From the NCBI GenBank assembly GCA_964017235.1, contig OZ024940.1, positions 310,001-374,000 on the forward strand: a stretch of DNA of 64,000 nucleotides, written 5' to 3'. This document shows, piece after piece, positions 1 through 10,743 of this stretch. Under the pieces are notes generated by a model that saw nothing but the letters and a program-made list of their open reading frames with translations, ran no database searches and was not told the DNA's origin. A program made the position numbers and the translations under genes. The DNA comes from Sabellastarte sp. h YS-2021 (taxonomy: Eukaryota; Annelida; Polychaeta; Sabellida; Sabellidae). Position 1 is the first letter of the stretch, and each line of letters begins with the position of its first letter.

Positions 1-123
1 ATAGACTCAGACTGGACCCCTCTATCTATTGGTGGAAAAAAATTGGTGTCCCTCGGAACGTCCAAATTTGGCGTACTCGGTGGTAAGGCATCTACACATG
101 TATGACAAATTCCCCATTTAAAA
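1..123 (+). repeat. Partial monomer at left edge (S type)
   Basis: The window opens inside a monomer at 'atagactcagactgg'. The remainder carries a 7-A tract and the short cassette 'catctacacatgtatgac', so it is the 3' part of a 193-bp S monomer. The array therefore continues leftward beyond the window. Confidence 0.95.
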
Positions 124-1303
124 TCAATGGGAAATACTGTTTCTGCTCATATCTGCCGATTTAAGGTCTTTAGACCCTACCCTGTTATATTTTATAGACT
201 CAGACTGGACCCCTCTATCTATTGGTGGAAAAAAATTGGTGTCCCTCGGAACGACCAAATTTGGCGTACTCGGTGGTAAGGCATCTACAGATGTATGACA
301 AATTCCCCATTTAAAATCAATGGGAAATACTGTTTCTGCTCATATCTGCCGATTTAAGGTCTTTAGACCCTACCCTGTTATATTGTACAGACTCAGACTG
401 GACCCCTCTATCTATTGGTGGAAAAAAATTGGTGTCCCTCGGAACGTCCAAATTTGGCGTACTCGGTGGTAAGGCAACTGTACTAGTGTGTATGCATGAC
501 AAATTCCCCATTTAAAATCAATGGCAAATACTGTTTCTGCTCATATCTGCCGATTTAAGGTCTTTAGACCCTACCCTGTTATATTGTATAGACTCAGACT
601 GGACCCTTCTATCTATTGGTGGAAAAAAATTGGTGTCCCTCGGAACGTCCAAATTTGGCATACTCGGTGGTAAGGCAACTGTACTAGTGTATATGCATGA
701 CAAATTCCCAATTTAAAATCAATGGGAAATACTTTTTCTGCTCATATCTGCCGATTTAAGGTCTTTAGACCCTACCCTGTTATATTGTATAGACTCAGAC
801 TGGACCCCTCTATCTATTGGTGGAAAAAATTGGTGTCCCTCGGAACGACCAAATTTGGCGTACTCGGTGGTAAGGCATCTACACATGTATGACAAATTCC
901 CCATTTAAAATCAATGGGAAATACTGTTTCTGCTCATATCTGCCGATTTAAGGTATTTAGACCCTACCCTGTTATATTGTATAGACTCAGACTGGACCCC
1001 TCTATCTATTGGTGGAAAAAAATTGGTGTTCCTCGGAACGTCCAAATTTGGCATACTCGGTGATAAGGCAACTGTACTAGTGTATATGCATGACAAATTC
1101 CCCATTTAAAATCAATGGGAAATACTTTTTCTGCTCATATCTGCCGATTTAAGGTCTTTAGACCCTACCCTGTTATATTGTATAGACTCAGACTGGACCC
1201 CTCTATCTATTGGTGGAAAAAATTGGTGTCCCTCGGAACGACCAAATTTGGCGTACTCGGTGGTAAGGCATCTACACATGTATGACAAATTCCCCATTTA
1301 AAA
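124..1303 (+). repeat. Left block: S then L-L-s-L-s
   Basis: Monomer starts 124 S, 317 L, 518 L, 719 s, 911 L, 1112 s. The 124 copy has 'catctacagatgtatg' and 317 has 'ttgtacagactc', a pair also found at 6599/6792 and 49337/49530, so this junction is a conserved duplicated segment. The 518 copy has 'aatggcaaat'. No gene. Confidence 0.9.
1112..1303 (+). repeat. s monomer, 192 bp, 6-A tract (39 copies of this length)
   Basis: This is the S monomer with six rather than seven A residues after 'tattggtgg'. Nearly all such copies also have 'aatactttttctgc' where other monomers have 'aatactgtttctgc', and follow an L monomer carrying 'gtgtatatgcatgac'. Exceptions I saw are 19946, 26422 and 45246 (6-A but 'actgttt') and 34096 (192 bp through a different 1-bp loss). 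The linked variants mark L plus s as a 393-bp composite dimer. Confidence 0.93.
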
Positions 1304-1875
1304 TCAATGGGAAATACTGTTTCTGCTCATATCTGCCGATTTAAGGTCTTTAGACCCTACCCTGTTATATTGTATAGACTCAGACTGGACCCCTCTATCT
1401 ATTGGTGGAAAAAAATTGGTGTCCCTCGGAACAACCAAATTTGGCATACTCGTTGGTAAGGCAACTGTACTAGTGTGTATGCATGACAAATTCCCCATTT
1501 AAAATCAATGGGAAATACTGTTTCTGCTCATATCTGCCACATTAAGGTCTTTAGACCCTACCCTGTTATATTGTATAGACTCAGACTGGACCCCTCTATC
1601 TATTGGTGGAAAAAAATTGGTGTCCCTCGGAACGACCAAATTTGGCGTACTCGGTGGTAAGGCATCTACACATGTATGACAAATTCCCCATTTAAGATCA
1701 ATGGGAAATACTGTTTCTGCTCATATCTGCCGATTTAAGGTCTTTAGACCCTACCCTGTTATATTGTATAGACTCAGACTGGACCCCTCTATCTATTGCT
1801 GGAAAAAAATTGGTGTCCCTCGGAACGACCAAATTTGGCGTACTCGGTGGTAAGGCATCTACACATGTATGACAA

Positions 1876-1902
1876 ATTCCCCATTTAAAATCAATGGGAA
1901 AT
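1876..1902. other. Imperfect inverted repeat at monomer junction (example)
   Basis: At this junction 'attccccatt' (1876-1885) and 'aatgggaaat' (1893-1902) are inverted complements with one mismatch, separated by a 7-nt A/T-rich loop. The same dyad recurs at almost every monomer boundary, so roughly 325 copies lie about 196 bp apart. Some copies weaken it ('aattcagcaatt' at 31318, 'aattcccaattt' near 705, 'catctgaaatc' near 26220). Dyads are common in satellites; a protein-binding or cruciform role here is only a possibility. Confidence 0.7.
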
Positions 1903-2091
1903 ACTGTTTCTGCTCATATCTGCCGATTTAAGGTCTTTAGACCCTACCCTGTTATATTGTATAGACTCAGACTGGACCCCTCTATCTATTGGTGGAAAAA
2001 AATTGGTGTCCCTCGGAACGTCCAAATTTGGCGTACTCGGTGGTAAGGCAACTGTACTAGTGTATATGCATGACAAATTCCCCATTTAAAA
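1891..2091 (+). repeat. L monomer, 201 bp (reference copy; 119 in window)
   Basis: A representative long monomer. It matches S along its length except that the 3' cassette reads 'caactgtactagtg' followed by 'tatatgcatgac' (or 'tgtatgcatgac'), 8 bp longer than the S cassette. Two cassette subtypes exist: 'gtgtatatg' and 'gtgtgtatg'; the first usually precedes an s monomer. The length is 67 codons, so antisense codons keep one frame, but each copy ends in TGA-TTT-TAA on the minus strand, which prevents a continuous reading frame. Confidence 0.95.
1996..2002 (+). other. Phased A-tract within each monomer (example)
   Basis: A run of seven A residues after 'tattggtgg', one per monomer, at about positions 106-112. 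It is the only length-variable homopolymer in the array: A7 in the 193/201 forms, A6 in nearly all 192/200 forms. Rare variants break it ('ttgaaaaaaatt' at 29867, 33410, 48666 and 48859; 'gaaaaacttgg' near 42222, 44775 and 45947). Such tracts bend or stiffen DNA and can help position nucleosomes; that role is inferred. Confidence 0.75.
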
Positions 2092-2677
2092 TCAATGGGA
2101 AATACTTTTTCTGCTCATATCTGCCGATTTAAGGTCTTTAGACCCTACCCTGTTATATTGTATAGACTCAGACTGGACCCCTCTATCTATTGGTGGAAAA
2201 AATTGGTGTCCCTCGGGAGGACCAAATTTGACGTACTCGGTGGTAAGGCATCTACACATGTATGACAAATTCCCCATTTAAAATCAATGGGAAATACTGT
2301 TTCTGCTCATATCTGCCGATTTAAGGTCTTTAGACCCTACCCTGTTATATTGTATAGACTCAGACTGGACCCCTCTATCTATTGGTGGAAAAAAATTGGT
2401 GTCCCTCGGAACGACCAAATTTGGCATACTCATTGGTAAGGCAACTGTACTAGTGTGTATGCATGACAAATTCCCCATTTAAAATCAATGGGAAATACTG
2501 TTTCTGCTCATATCTGCCACATTAAGGTCTTTAGACCCTACCCTGTTATATTGTATAGACTCAGACTGGACCCCTCTATCTATTGGTGGAAAAAAATTGG
2601 TGTCCCTCGGAACGACCAAATTTGGCGTACTCGGTGGTAAGGCATCTACACATGTATGACAAATTCCCCATTTAAAA

Positions 2678-2870
2678 TCAATGGGAAATACTGTTTCTGC
2701 TCATATCTGCCGATTTAAGGTCTTTAGACCCTACCCTGTTATATTGTATAGACTCAGACTGGACCCCTCTATCTATTGGTGGAAAAAAATTGGTGTCCCT
2801 CGGAACGACCAAATTTGGCGTACTCGATGGTAAGGCATCTACACATGTATGACAAATTCCCCATTTAAAA
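2678..2870 (+). repeat. S monomer, 193 bp (reference copy; 153 in window)
   Basis: A representative short monomer. Reading from 'tcaatggg' as position 1: box 'gccgattta' at about 32-40, 'accctaccct' at 51-60, 7-A tract at 106-112, 'ggaacgacc' at 125-133, 'ggcgtactcgg' at 140-150 (this copy has 'actcgatgg'), short cassette 'catctacacatgtatgac' at 159-176, then 'aaattccccatttaaaa' to the end. The consensus has five CpGs, at positions 34, 124, 129, 142 and 148. The length is not divisible by three, so the antisense frame shifts from one S copy to the next. Confidence 0.95.
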
Positions 2871-4243
2871 TCAATGGGAAATACTGTTTCTGCTCATATC
2901 TGCCGATTTAAGGTCTTTAGACCCTACCCTGTTATATTGTATAGACTCAGACTGGACCCCTCTATCTATTGGTGGAAAAAAATTGGTGTCCCTCGGAACG
3001 TCCAAATTTGGCGTACTCGGTGGTAAGGCATCTACACATGTATGACAAATTCCCCATTTAAAATCAATGGGAAATACTGTTTCTGCTCATATCTGCCGAT
3101 TTAAGGTCTTTAGACCCTACCCTGTTATATTGTACAGACTCAGACTGGACCCCTCTATCTATTGGTGGAAAAAAATTGGTGTCCCTCGGAACGTCCAAAT
3201 TTGGCATACTCGGTGGTAAGGCAACTGTACTAGTGTATATGCATGACAAATTCCCCATTTAAAATCAATGGGAAATACTTTTTCTGCTCATATCTGCTGA
3301 TTTAAGGTCTTTAGACCCTACCCTGTTATATTGTATAGACTCAGACTGGACCCCTCTATCTATTGGTGGAAAAAATTGGTGTCCCTCGGAAGGACCAAAT
3401 TTGGCGTACTCGGTGGTAAGGCATCTACACATGTATGACAAATTCCCCATTTAAAATCAATGGGAAATACTGTTTCTGCTCATATCTGCCGATTTAAGGT
3501 CTTTAGACCCTACCCTGTTATATTGTATAGACTCAGACTGGACCCCTCTATCTATTGGTGGAAAAAAATTGGTGTCCCTCGGAACGTCCAAATTTGGCGT
3601 ACTCGGTGGTAAGGCAACTGTACTAGTGTATATGCATGACAAATTCCCCATTTAAAATCAATGGGAAATACTTTTTCTGCTCATATCTGCCGATTTAAGG
3701 TCTTTAGACCCTACCCTGTTATATTGTATAGACTCAGACTGGACCCCTCTATCTATTGGTGGAAAAAATTGGTGTCCCTCGGAACGACCAAATTTGGCGT
3801 ACTCGGTGGTAAGGCATCTACACATGTATGACAAATTCCCCATTTAAAATCAATGGGAAATACTGTTTCTGCTCATATCTGCCGATTTAAGGTCTTTAGA
3901 CCCTACCCTGTTATATTGTATAGACTCAGACTGGACCCCTCTATTTATTGGTGGAAAAAAATTGGTGTCCCTCGGAATGACCAAATTTGGCATACTCGTT
4001 GGTAAGGCAACTGTACTAGTGTGTATGCATGACAAATTCCCCATTTAAAATCAATGGGAAATACTGTGTCTGCTCATATCTGCCAACTGAAGGTCTTTAG
4101 ACCCTACCCTGTTATATTGTATAGACTCAGACTGGACCCCTCTATCTATTGGTGGAAAAAAATTGGTGTCCCTCGGAACGACTAAATTTGGCATACTCGG
4201 TGGTAAGGCATCTACACATGTATGACAAATTCCCCATTTAAAA

Positions 4244-4838
4244 TCAATGGGAAATACTGTTTCTGCTCATATCTGCCGATTTAAGGTCTTTAGACCCTAC
4301 CCTGTTATATTGTATAGACTCAGACTGGACCCCTCTATTTATTGGTGGAAAAAAATTGGTGTCCCTCGGAATGACCAAATTTGGCATACTCGTTGGTAAG
4401 GCAACTGTACTAGTGTGTATGCATGACAAATTCCCCATTTAAAATCAATGGGAAATACTGTGTCTGCTCATATCTGCCGATTTAAGGTCTTTAGACCCTA
4501 CCCTGTTATATTGTATAGACTCAGACTGGACCCCTCTATCTATTGGTGGAAAAAAATTGGTGTCCCTCGGCACGTCCAAATTTGGCGTACTCGGTGGTAA
4601 GGCAACTGTACTAGTGTGTATGCATGACAAATTCCCCATTTAAAATCAATGGGAAATACTGTTTCTGCTCATATCTGCCAACTTAAGGTCTTTAGACCCT
4701 ACCCTGTTATATTGTATAGACTCAGACTGGACCCCTATATCTATTAGTGGAAAAAAATTGGTGTCCCTCGGAACGACCAAATTTGGCAGACTCGGTGGTA
4801 AGGCATCTACACATGTATGACAAATTCCCCATTTAAAA
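4244..4838 (+). repeat. Local dimer duplication between B copies
   Basis: Monomers 4244 L, 4445 L, 4646 S. The 4244 copy carries the same markers as 3850 ('ctctatttattgg', 'ggaatgacc', 'actcgttgg'), 394 bp upstream. The 4445 copy begins like 4051 ('actgtgtctgc') but continues like 7972 ('gatttaagg', 'ggcacgtcc'), so it is a hybrid monomer at a duplication boundary. 4646 matches 8173, 13478 and 20926 ('ctatatctattagtgg', 'ggcagactc'). Confidence 0.75.
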
Positions 4839-7800
4839 TCAATGGGAAATACTGTTTCTGCTCATATCTGCCGATTTAAGGTCTTTAGACCCTACCCTGT
4901 TATATTGTATAGACTCAGACTGGACCCCTCTATTTATTGGTGGAAAAAAATTGGTGTCCCTCGGAACAACCAAATTTGGCATACTCGTTGGTAAGGCAAC
5001 TGTACTAGTGTGTATGCATGACAAATTCCCCATTTAAAATCAATGGGAAATACTGTTTCTGCTCATATCTGCCACATTAAGGTCTTTAGACCCTACCCTG
5101 TTATATTGTATAGACTCAGACTGGACCCCTCTATCTATTGGTGGAAAAAAATTGGTGTCCCTCGGAACGACCAAATTTGGCGTACTCGGTGGTAAGGCAT
5201 CTACACATGTATGATAAATTCCCCATTTAAGATCAATGGGAAATACTGTTTCTGCTCATATCTGCCGATTTAAGGTCTTTAGACCCTACCCTGTTATATT
5301 GTATAGACTCAGACTGGACCCCTCTATCTATTGCTGGAAAAAAATTGGTGTCCCTCGGAACGACCAAATTTGGCGTACTCGGTGGTAAGGCATCTACACA
5401 TGTATGACAAATTCCCCATTTAAAATCAATGGGAAATACTGTTTCTGCTCATATCTGCCGATTTAAGGTCTTTAGACCCTACCCTGTTATATTGTATAGA
5501 CTCAGACTGGACCCCTCTATCTATTGGTGGAAAAAAATTGGTGTCCCTCGGAACGTCCAAATTTGGCGTACTCGGTGGTAAGGCAACTGTACTAGTGTAT
5601 ATGCATGACAAATTCCCCATTTAAAATCAATGGGAAATACTTTTTCTGCTCATATCTGCCGATTTAAGGTCTTTAGACCCTACCCTGTTATAATGTATAG
5701 ACTCAGACTGGACCCCTCTATCTATTGGTGGAAAAAATTGGTGTCCCTCGGGAGGACCAAATTTGACGTACTCGGTGGTAAGGCATCTACACATGTATGA
5801 CAAATTCCCCATTTAAAATCAATGGGAAATACTGTTTCTGCTCATATCTGCCGATTTAAGGTCTTTAGACCCTACCCTGTTATATTGTATAGACTCAGAC
5901 TGGACCCCTCTATCTATTGGTGGAAAAAAATTGGTGTCCCTCGGAACGACCAAATTTGGCATACTCATTGGTAAGGCAACTGTACTAGTGTGTATGCATG
6001 ACAAATTCCCCATTTAAAATCAATGGGAAATACTGTTTCTGCTCATATCTGCCACATTAAGGTCATTAGACCCTACCCTGTTATATTGTATAGACTCAGA
6101 CTGGACCCCTCTATCTATTGGTGGAAAAAAATTGGTGTCCCTCGGAACGACCAAATTTGGCGTACTCGGTGGTAAGGCATCTACACATGTATGACAAATT
6201 CCCCATTTAAAATCAATGGGAAATACTGTTTCTGCTCATATCTGCCGATTTAAGGTCTTTAGACCCTACCCTGTTATATTGTATAGACTCAGACTGGACC
6301 CCTCTATCTATTGGTGGAAAAAAATTGGTGTCCCTCGGAACGACCAAATTTGGCGTACTCGATGGTAAGGCATCTACACATGTATGACAAATTCCCCATT
6401 TAAAATCAATGGGAAATACTGTTTCTGCTCATATCTGCCGATTTAAGGTCTTTAGACCCTACCCTGTTATATTGTATAGACTCAGACTGGACCCCTCTAT
6501 CTATTGGTGGAAAAAAATTGGTGTCCCTCGGAACGTCCAAATTTGGCGTACTCGGTGGTAAGGCATCTACACATGTATGACAAATTCCCCATTTAAAATC
6601 AATGGGAAATACTGTTTCTGCTCATATCTGCCGATTTAAGGTCTTTAGACCCTACCCTGTTATATTGTATAGACTCAGACTGGACCCCTCTATCTATTGG
6701 TGGAAAAAAATTGGTGTCCCTCGGAACGACCAAATTTGGCGTACTCGGTGGTAAGGCATCTACAGATGTATGACAAATTCCCCATTTAAAATCAATGGGA
6801 AATACTGTTTCTGCTCATATCTGCCGATTTAAGGTCTTTAGACCCTACCCTGTTATATTGTACAGACTCAGACTGGACCCCTCTATCTATTGGTGGAAAA
6901 AAATTGGTGTCCCTCGGAACGTCCAAATTTGGCATACTCGGTGGTAAGGCAACTGTACTAGTGTATATGCATGACAAATTCCCCATTTAAAATCAATGGG
7001 AAATACTTTTTCTGCTCATATCTGCCGATTTAAGGTCTTTAGACCCTACCCTGTTATATTGTATAGACTCAGACTGGACCCCTCTATCTATTGGTGGAAA
7101 AAATTGGTGTCCCTCGGAAGGACCAAATTTGGCGTACTCGGTGGTAAGGCATCTACACATGTATGACAAATTCCCCATTTAAAATCAATGGGAAATACTG
7201 TTTCTGCTCATATCTGCCGATTTAAGGTCTTTAGACCCTACCCTGTTATATTGTATAGACTCAGACTGGACCCCTCTATCTATTGGTGGAAAAAAATTGG
7301 TGTCCCTCGGAACGTCCAAATTTGGCGTACTCGGTGGTAAGGCAACTGTACTAGTGTATATGCATGACAAATTCCCCATTTAAAATCAATGGGAAATACT
7401 TTTTCTGCTCATATCTGCCGATTTAAGGTCTTTAGACCCTACCCTGTTATATTGTATAGACTCAGACTGGACCCCTCTATCTATTGGTGGAAAAAATTGG
7501 TGTCCCTCGGAACGACCAAATTTGGCGTACTCGGTGGTAAGGCATCTACACATGTATGACAAATTCCCCATTTAAAATCAATGGGAAATACTGTTTCTGC
7601 TCATATCTGCCGATTTAAGGTCTTTAGACCCTACCCTGTTATATTGTATAGACTCAGACTGGACCCCTCTATTTATTGGTGGAAAAAAATTGGTGTCCCT
7701 CGGAATGACCAAATTTGGCATACTCGTTGGTAAGGCAACTGTACTAGTGTGTATGCATGACAAATTCCCCATTTAAAATCAATGGGAAATACTGTGTCTG

Positions 7801-7971
7801 CTCATATCTGCCAACTGAAGGTCTTTAGACCCTACCCTGTTATATTGTATAGACTCAGACTGGACCCCTCTATCTATTGGTGGAAAAAAATTGGTGTCCC
7901 TCGGAACGACCAAATTTGGCATACTCGGTGGTAAGGCATCTACACATGTATGACAAATTCCCCATTTAAAA
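4839..7971 (+). repeat. Segmental duplication B, copy 2
   Basis: Order from 4839: L-S-S-L-s-L-S-S-S-S-L-s-L-s-L-S. It is copy 1 plus one S monomer at 6599, which has 'catctacagatgtatg' and so matches 124 near the window start. The 6792-7577 part is also closely matched by 14257-15042 and 21705-22490, showing that the same L-s-L-s segment spread further right. Confidence 0.85.
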
Positions 7972-8759
7972 TCAATGGGAAATACTGTTTCTGCTCATAT
8001 CTGCCGATTTAAGGTCTTTAGACCCTACCCTGTTATATTGTATAGACTCAGACTGGACCCCTCTATCTATTGGTGGAAAAAAATTGGTGTCCCTCGGCAC
8101 GTCCAAATTTGGCGTACTCGGTGGTAAGGCAACTGTACTAGTGTGTATGCATGACAAATTCCCCATTTAAAATCAATGGGAAATACTGTTTCTGCTCATA
8201 TCTGCCAACTTAAGGTCTTTAGACCCTACCCTGTTATATTGTATAGACTCAGACTGGACCCCTATATCTATTAGTGGAAAAAAATTGGTGTCCCTCGGAA
8301 CGACCAAATTTGGCAGACTCGGTGGTAAGGCATCTACACATGTATGACAAATTCCCCATTTAAAATCAATGGGAAATACTGTTTCTGCTCATATCTGCCG
8401 ATTTAAGGTCTTTAGACCCTACCCTGTTATATTGTATAGACTCAGACTGGACCCCTCTATCTATTGGTGGAAAAAAATTGGTGTCCCTCGGAACGTCCAA
8501 ATTTGGCATACTCGGTGGTAAGGCAACTGTACTAGTGTATATGCATGACAAATTCCCCATTTAAAATCAATGGGAAATACTTTTTCTGCTCATATCTGCC
8601 AACTGAAGGTCTTTAGACCCTACCCTGTTATATTGTATAGACTCAGACTGGACCCCTCTATCTATTGGTGGAAAAAAATTGGTGTCCCTCGGAACGACCA
8701 AATTTGGCATACTCGGTGGTAAGGCATCTACACATGTATGACAAATTCCCCATTTAAAA
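7972..8759 (+). repeat. Satellite block L-S-L-S
   Basis: Starts 7972, 8173, 8366 and 8567. 7972-8365 matches 13277-13670 and 20725-21118 ('ggcacgtcc', then 'aacttaagg' with 'attagtgg' and 'ggcagactc'). The S at 8567 begins with 'aatactttttctgc', normally an s-monomer variant, but continues with 'caactgaagg' and a 7-A tract, so it looks like a hybrid. Confidence 0.85.
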
Positions 8760-10743
8760 TCAATGGGAAATACTGTTTCTGCTCATATCTGCCGATTTAA
8801 GGTCTTTAGACCCTACCCTGTTATATTGTATAGACTCAGACTGGACCCCTCTATCTATTGTTGGAAAAAAATTGGTGTCCCTCGGCACGTCCAAATTTGG
8901 CGTACTCGGTGGTAAGGCAACTGTACTAGTGTGTATGCATGACAAATTCCCCATTTAAAATCAATGGGAAATACTGTTTCTGCTCATATCTGCCAACTTA
9001 AGGTCTTTAGACCCTACCCTGTTATATTGTATAGACTCAGACTGGACCCCTATATCTATTAGTGGAAAAAAATTGGTGTCCCTCGGAACGACCAAATTTG
9101 GCAGACTCGGTGGTAAGGCATCTACACATGTATGACAAATTCCCCATTTAAAATCAATGGGAAATACTGTTTCTGCTCATATCTCCCGATTTATGGTCTT
9201 TAGACCCTACCCTGTTATATTGTATAGACTCAGACTGGACCCCTCTATCTATTGGTGGAAAAAAATTGGTGTCCCTCGGAAGGACCAAATTTGGCGTACT
9301 CGGTGGTAAGGCATCTACACATGTATGACAAATTCCCCATTTAAAATCAATGGGAAATACTGTTTCTGCTCATATGTGCCGATTTAAGGTCTTTAGACCC
9401 TACCCTGTTATATTGTATAGACTCAGACTGGACCCCGCTATCTATTGGTGGAAAAAAATTGGTGTCCCTCGGAACGTCCAAATTTGGCGTACTCGGTGGT
9501 AAGGCAACTGTACTAGTGTGTATGCATGACAAATTCCCCATTTAAAATCAATGGGAAATACTGTTTCTGCTCATATCTGCCAACTTAAGGTCTTTAGACC
9601 CTACCCTGTTACATTGTATAGACTCAGACTGGACCCCTATATCTATTGGTGGAAAAAAATTGGTGTCCCTCGGAACGACCAAATTTGGCAGACTCGGTGG
9701 TAAGGCATCTACACATGTATGACAAATTCCCCATTTAAAATCAATGGGAAATACTGTTTCTGCTCATATCTGCCGATTTAAGGTCTTTAGACCCTACCCT
9801 GTTATATTGTATAGACTCAGACTGGACCCCTCTATCTATTGGTGGAAAAAAATTGGTGTCCCTCGGAACGACCAAATTTGGCATACTCGTTGGTAAGGCA
9901 ACTGTACTAGTGTGTATGCATGACAAATTCCCCATTTAAAATCAATGGGAAATACTGTTTCTGCTCATATCTGCCGATTTAAGGTCTTTAGACCCTACCC
10001 TGTTATATTGTATAGACTCAGACTGGACCCCTCTATCTATTGGTGGAAAAAAATTGGTGTCCCTCGGAACGACCAAATTTGGCGTACTCGGTGGTAAGGC
10101 ATCTACACATGTATGACAAATTCCCCATTTAAAATCAATGGGAAATACTGTTTCTGCTCATATCTGCCGATTTAAGGTCTTTAGACCCTACCCTGTTATA
10201 TTGTATAGACTCAGACTGGACCCCTCTATCTATTGGTGGAAAAAAATTGGTGTCCCTCGGAACGTCCAAATTTGGCGTACTCGGTGGTAAGGCAACTGTA
10301 CTAGTGTATATGCATGACAAATTCCCCATTTAAAATCAATGAGAAATACTTTTTCGGCTCATATCTGCCGATTTAAGGTCTTTAGACCCTACCCTGTGAT
10401 ATTGTATAGACTCAGACTGGACCCCTCTATCTATTGGTGGAAAAAATTGGTGTCCCTCGGAACGACCAAATTTGGCGTACTCAGTGGTAAGGCATCTACA
10501 CATGTATGACAAATTCCCCATTTAAAATCAATGGGAAATACTGTTTCTGCTCATATCTGCCGATTTAAGGTCTTTAGACCCTACCCTGTTATATTGTATA
10601 GACTCAGACTGGACCCCTCTATCTATTGGTGGAAAAAAATTGGTGTCCCTCGGAACGACCAAATTTGGCGTACTCGATGGTAAGGCAACTGTACTAGTGT
10701 GTATGCATGACAAATTCCCCATTTAAAATCAATGGGAAATACT
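8582..10743 (+). repeat. 2,162-bp tandem unit D, copy 1 (11 monomers)
   Basis: From 8760: L-S-S-L-S-L-S-L-s-L-S, which sums to 2,162 bp and repeats immediately. Shared markers are 'ctattgttgg' with 'ggcacgtcc' (8760), 'tctcccgatttatgg' with 'ggaagg' (9154), 'catatgtgccg' with 'accccgct' (9347), 'gttacattg' with 'ctatatc' (9548) and 'ctgtgatattg' (10336). This contains the first occurrence in the window of the 'tcccgatttatgg' box. Boundaries are approximate. Confidence 0.88.

Larger units (their letters stand above)
1304..4243 (+). repeat. Segmental duplication B, copy 1
   Basis: Monomer order from 1304: L-S-S-L-s-L-S-S-S-L-s-L-s-L-S. It matches 4839-7971 at an offset of 3,535 bp up to the monomer at 2871, then 3,728 bp afterwards because the downstream copy has one extra S monomer. 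Shared rare variants include 'tttaagatcaatggg' before 1698 and 5233, 'tattgctgg' in those monomers, and 'ggtttgacgtactc'-like changes at 2092 and 5627 ('tcgggagg'). By-eye differences include 1393/4928, 2157/5692, 2525/6060 and 3298/7026, all single bases. Confidence 0.85.

Noticed and set aside
51-180. Telomere-like repeats from 'agaccctaccctg'
   Set aside because: Two CCCTA-like words occur once per monomer and are not tandem TTAGGG-type repeats.
140-300. Pol III promoter or tRNA-derived repeat
   Set aside because: 'tggcgtactcgg' is only a near match to an A box, and no B box follows at a suitable distance.
317-511. Minus-strand reading frames of 61-68 codons, one per monomer, as a gene family
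   Set aside because: They follow from the tandem unit itself: same stop in every copy, frequent non-synonymous differences, broken in the many 193-bp copies, and no start context, signal or domain that I recognise.
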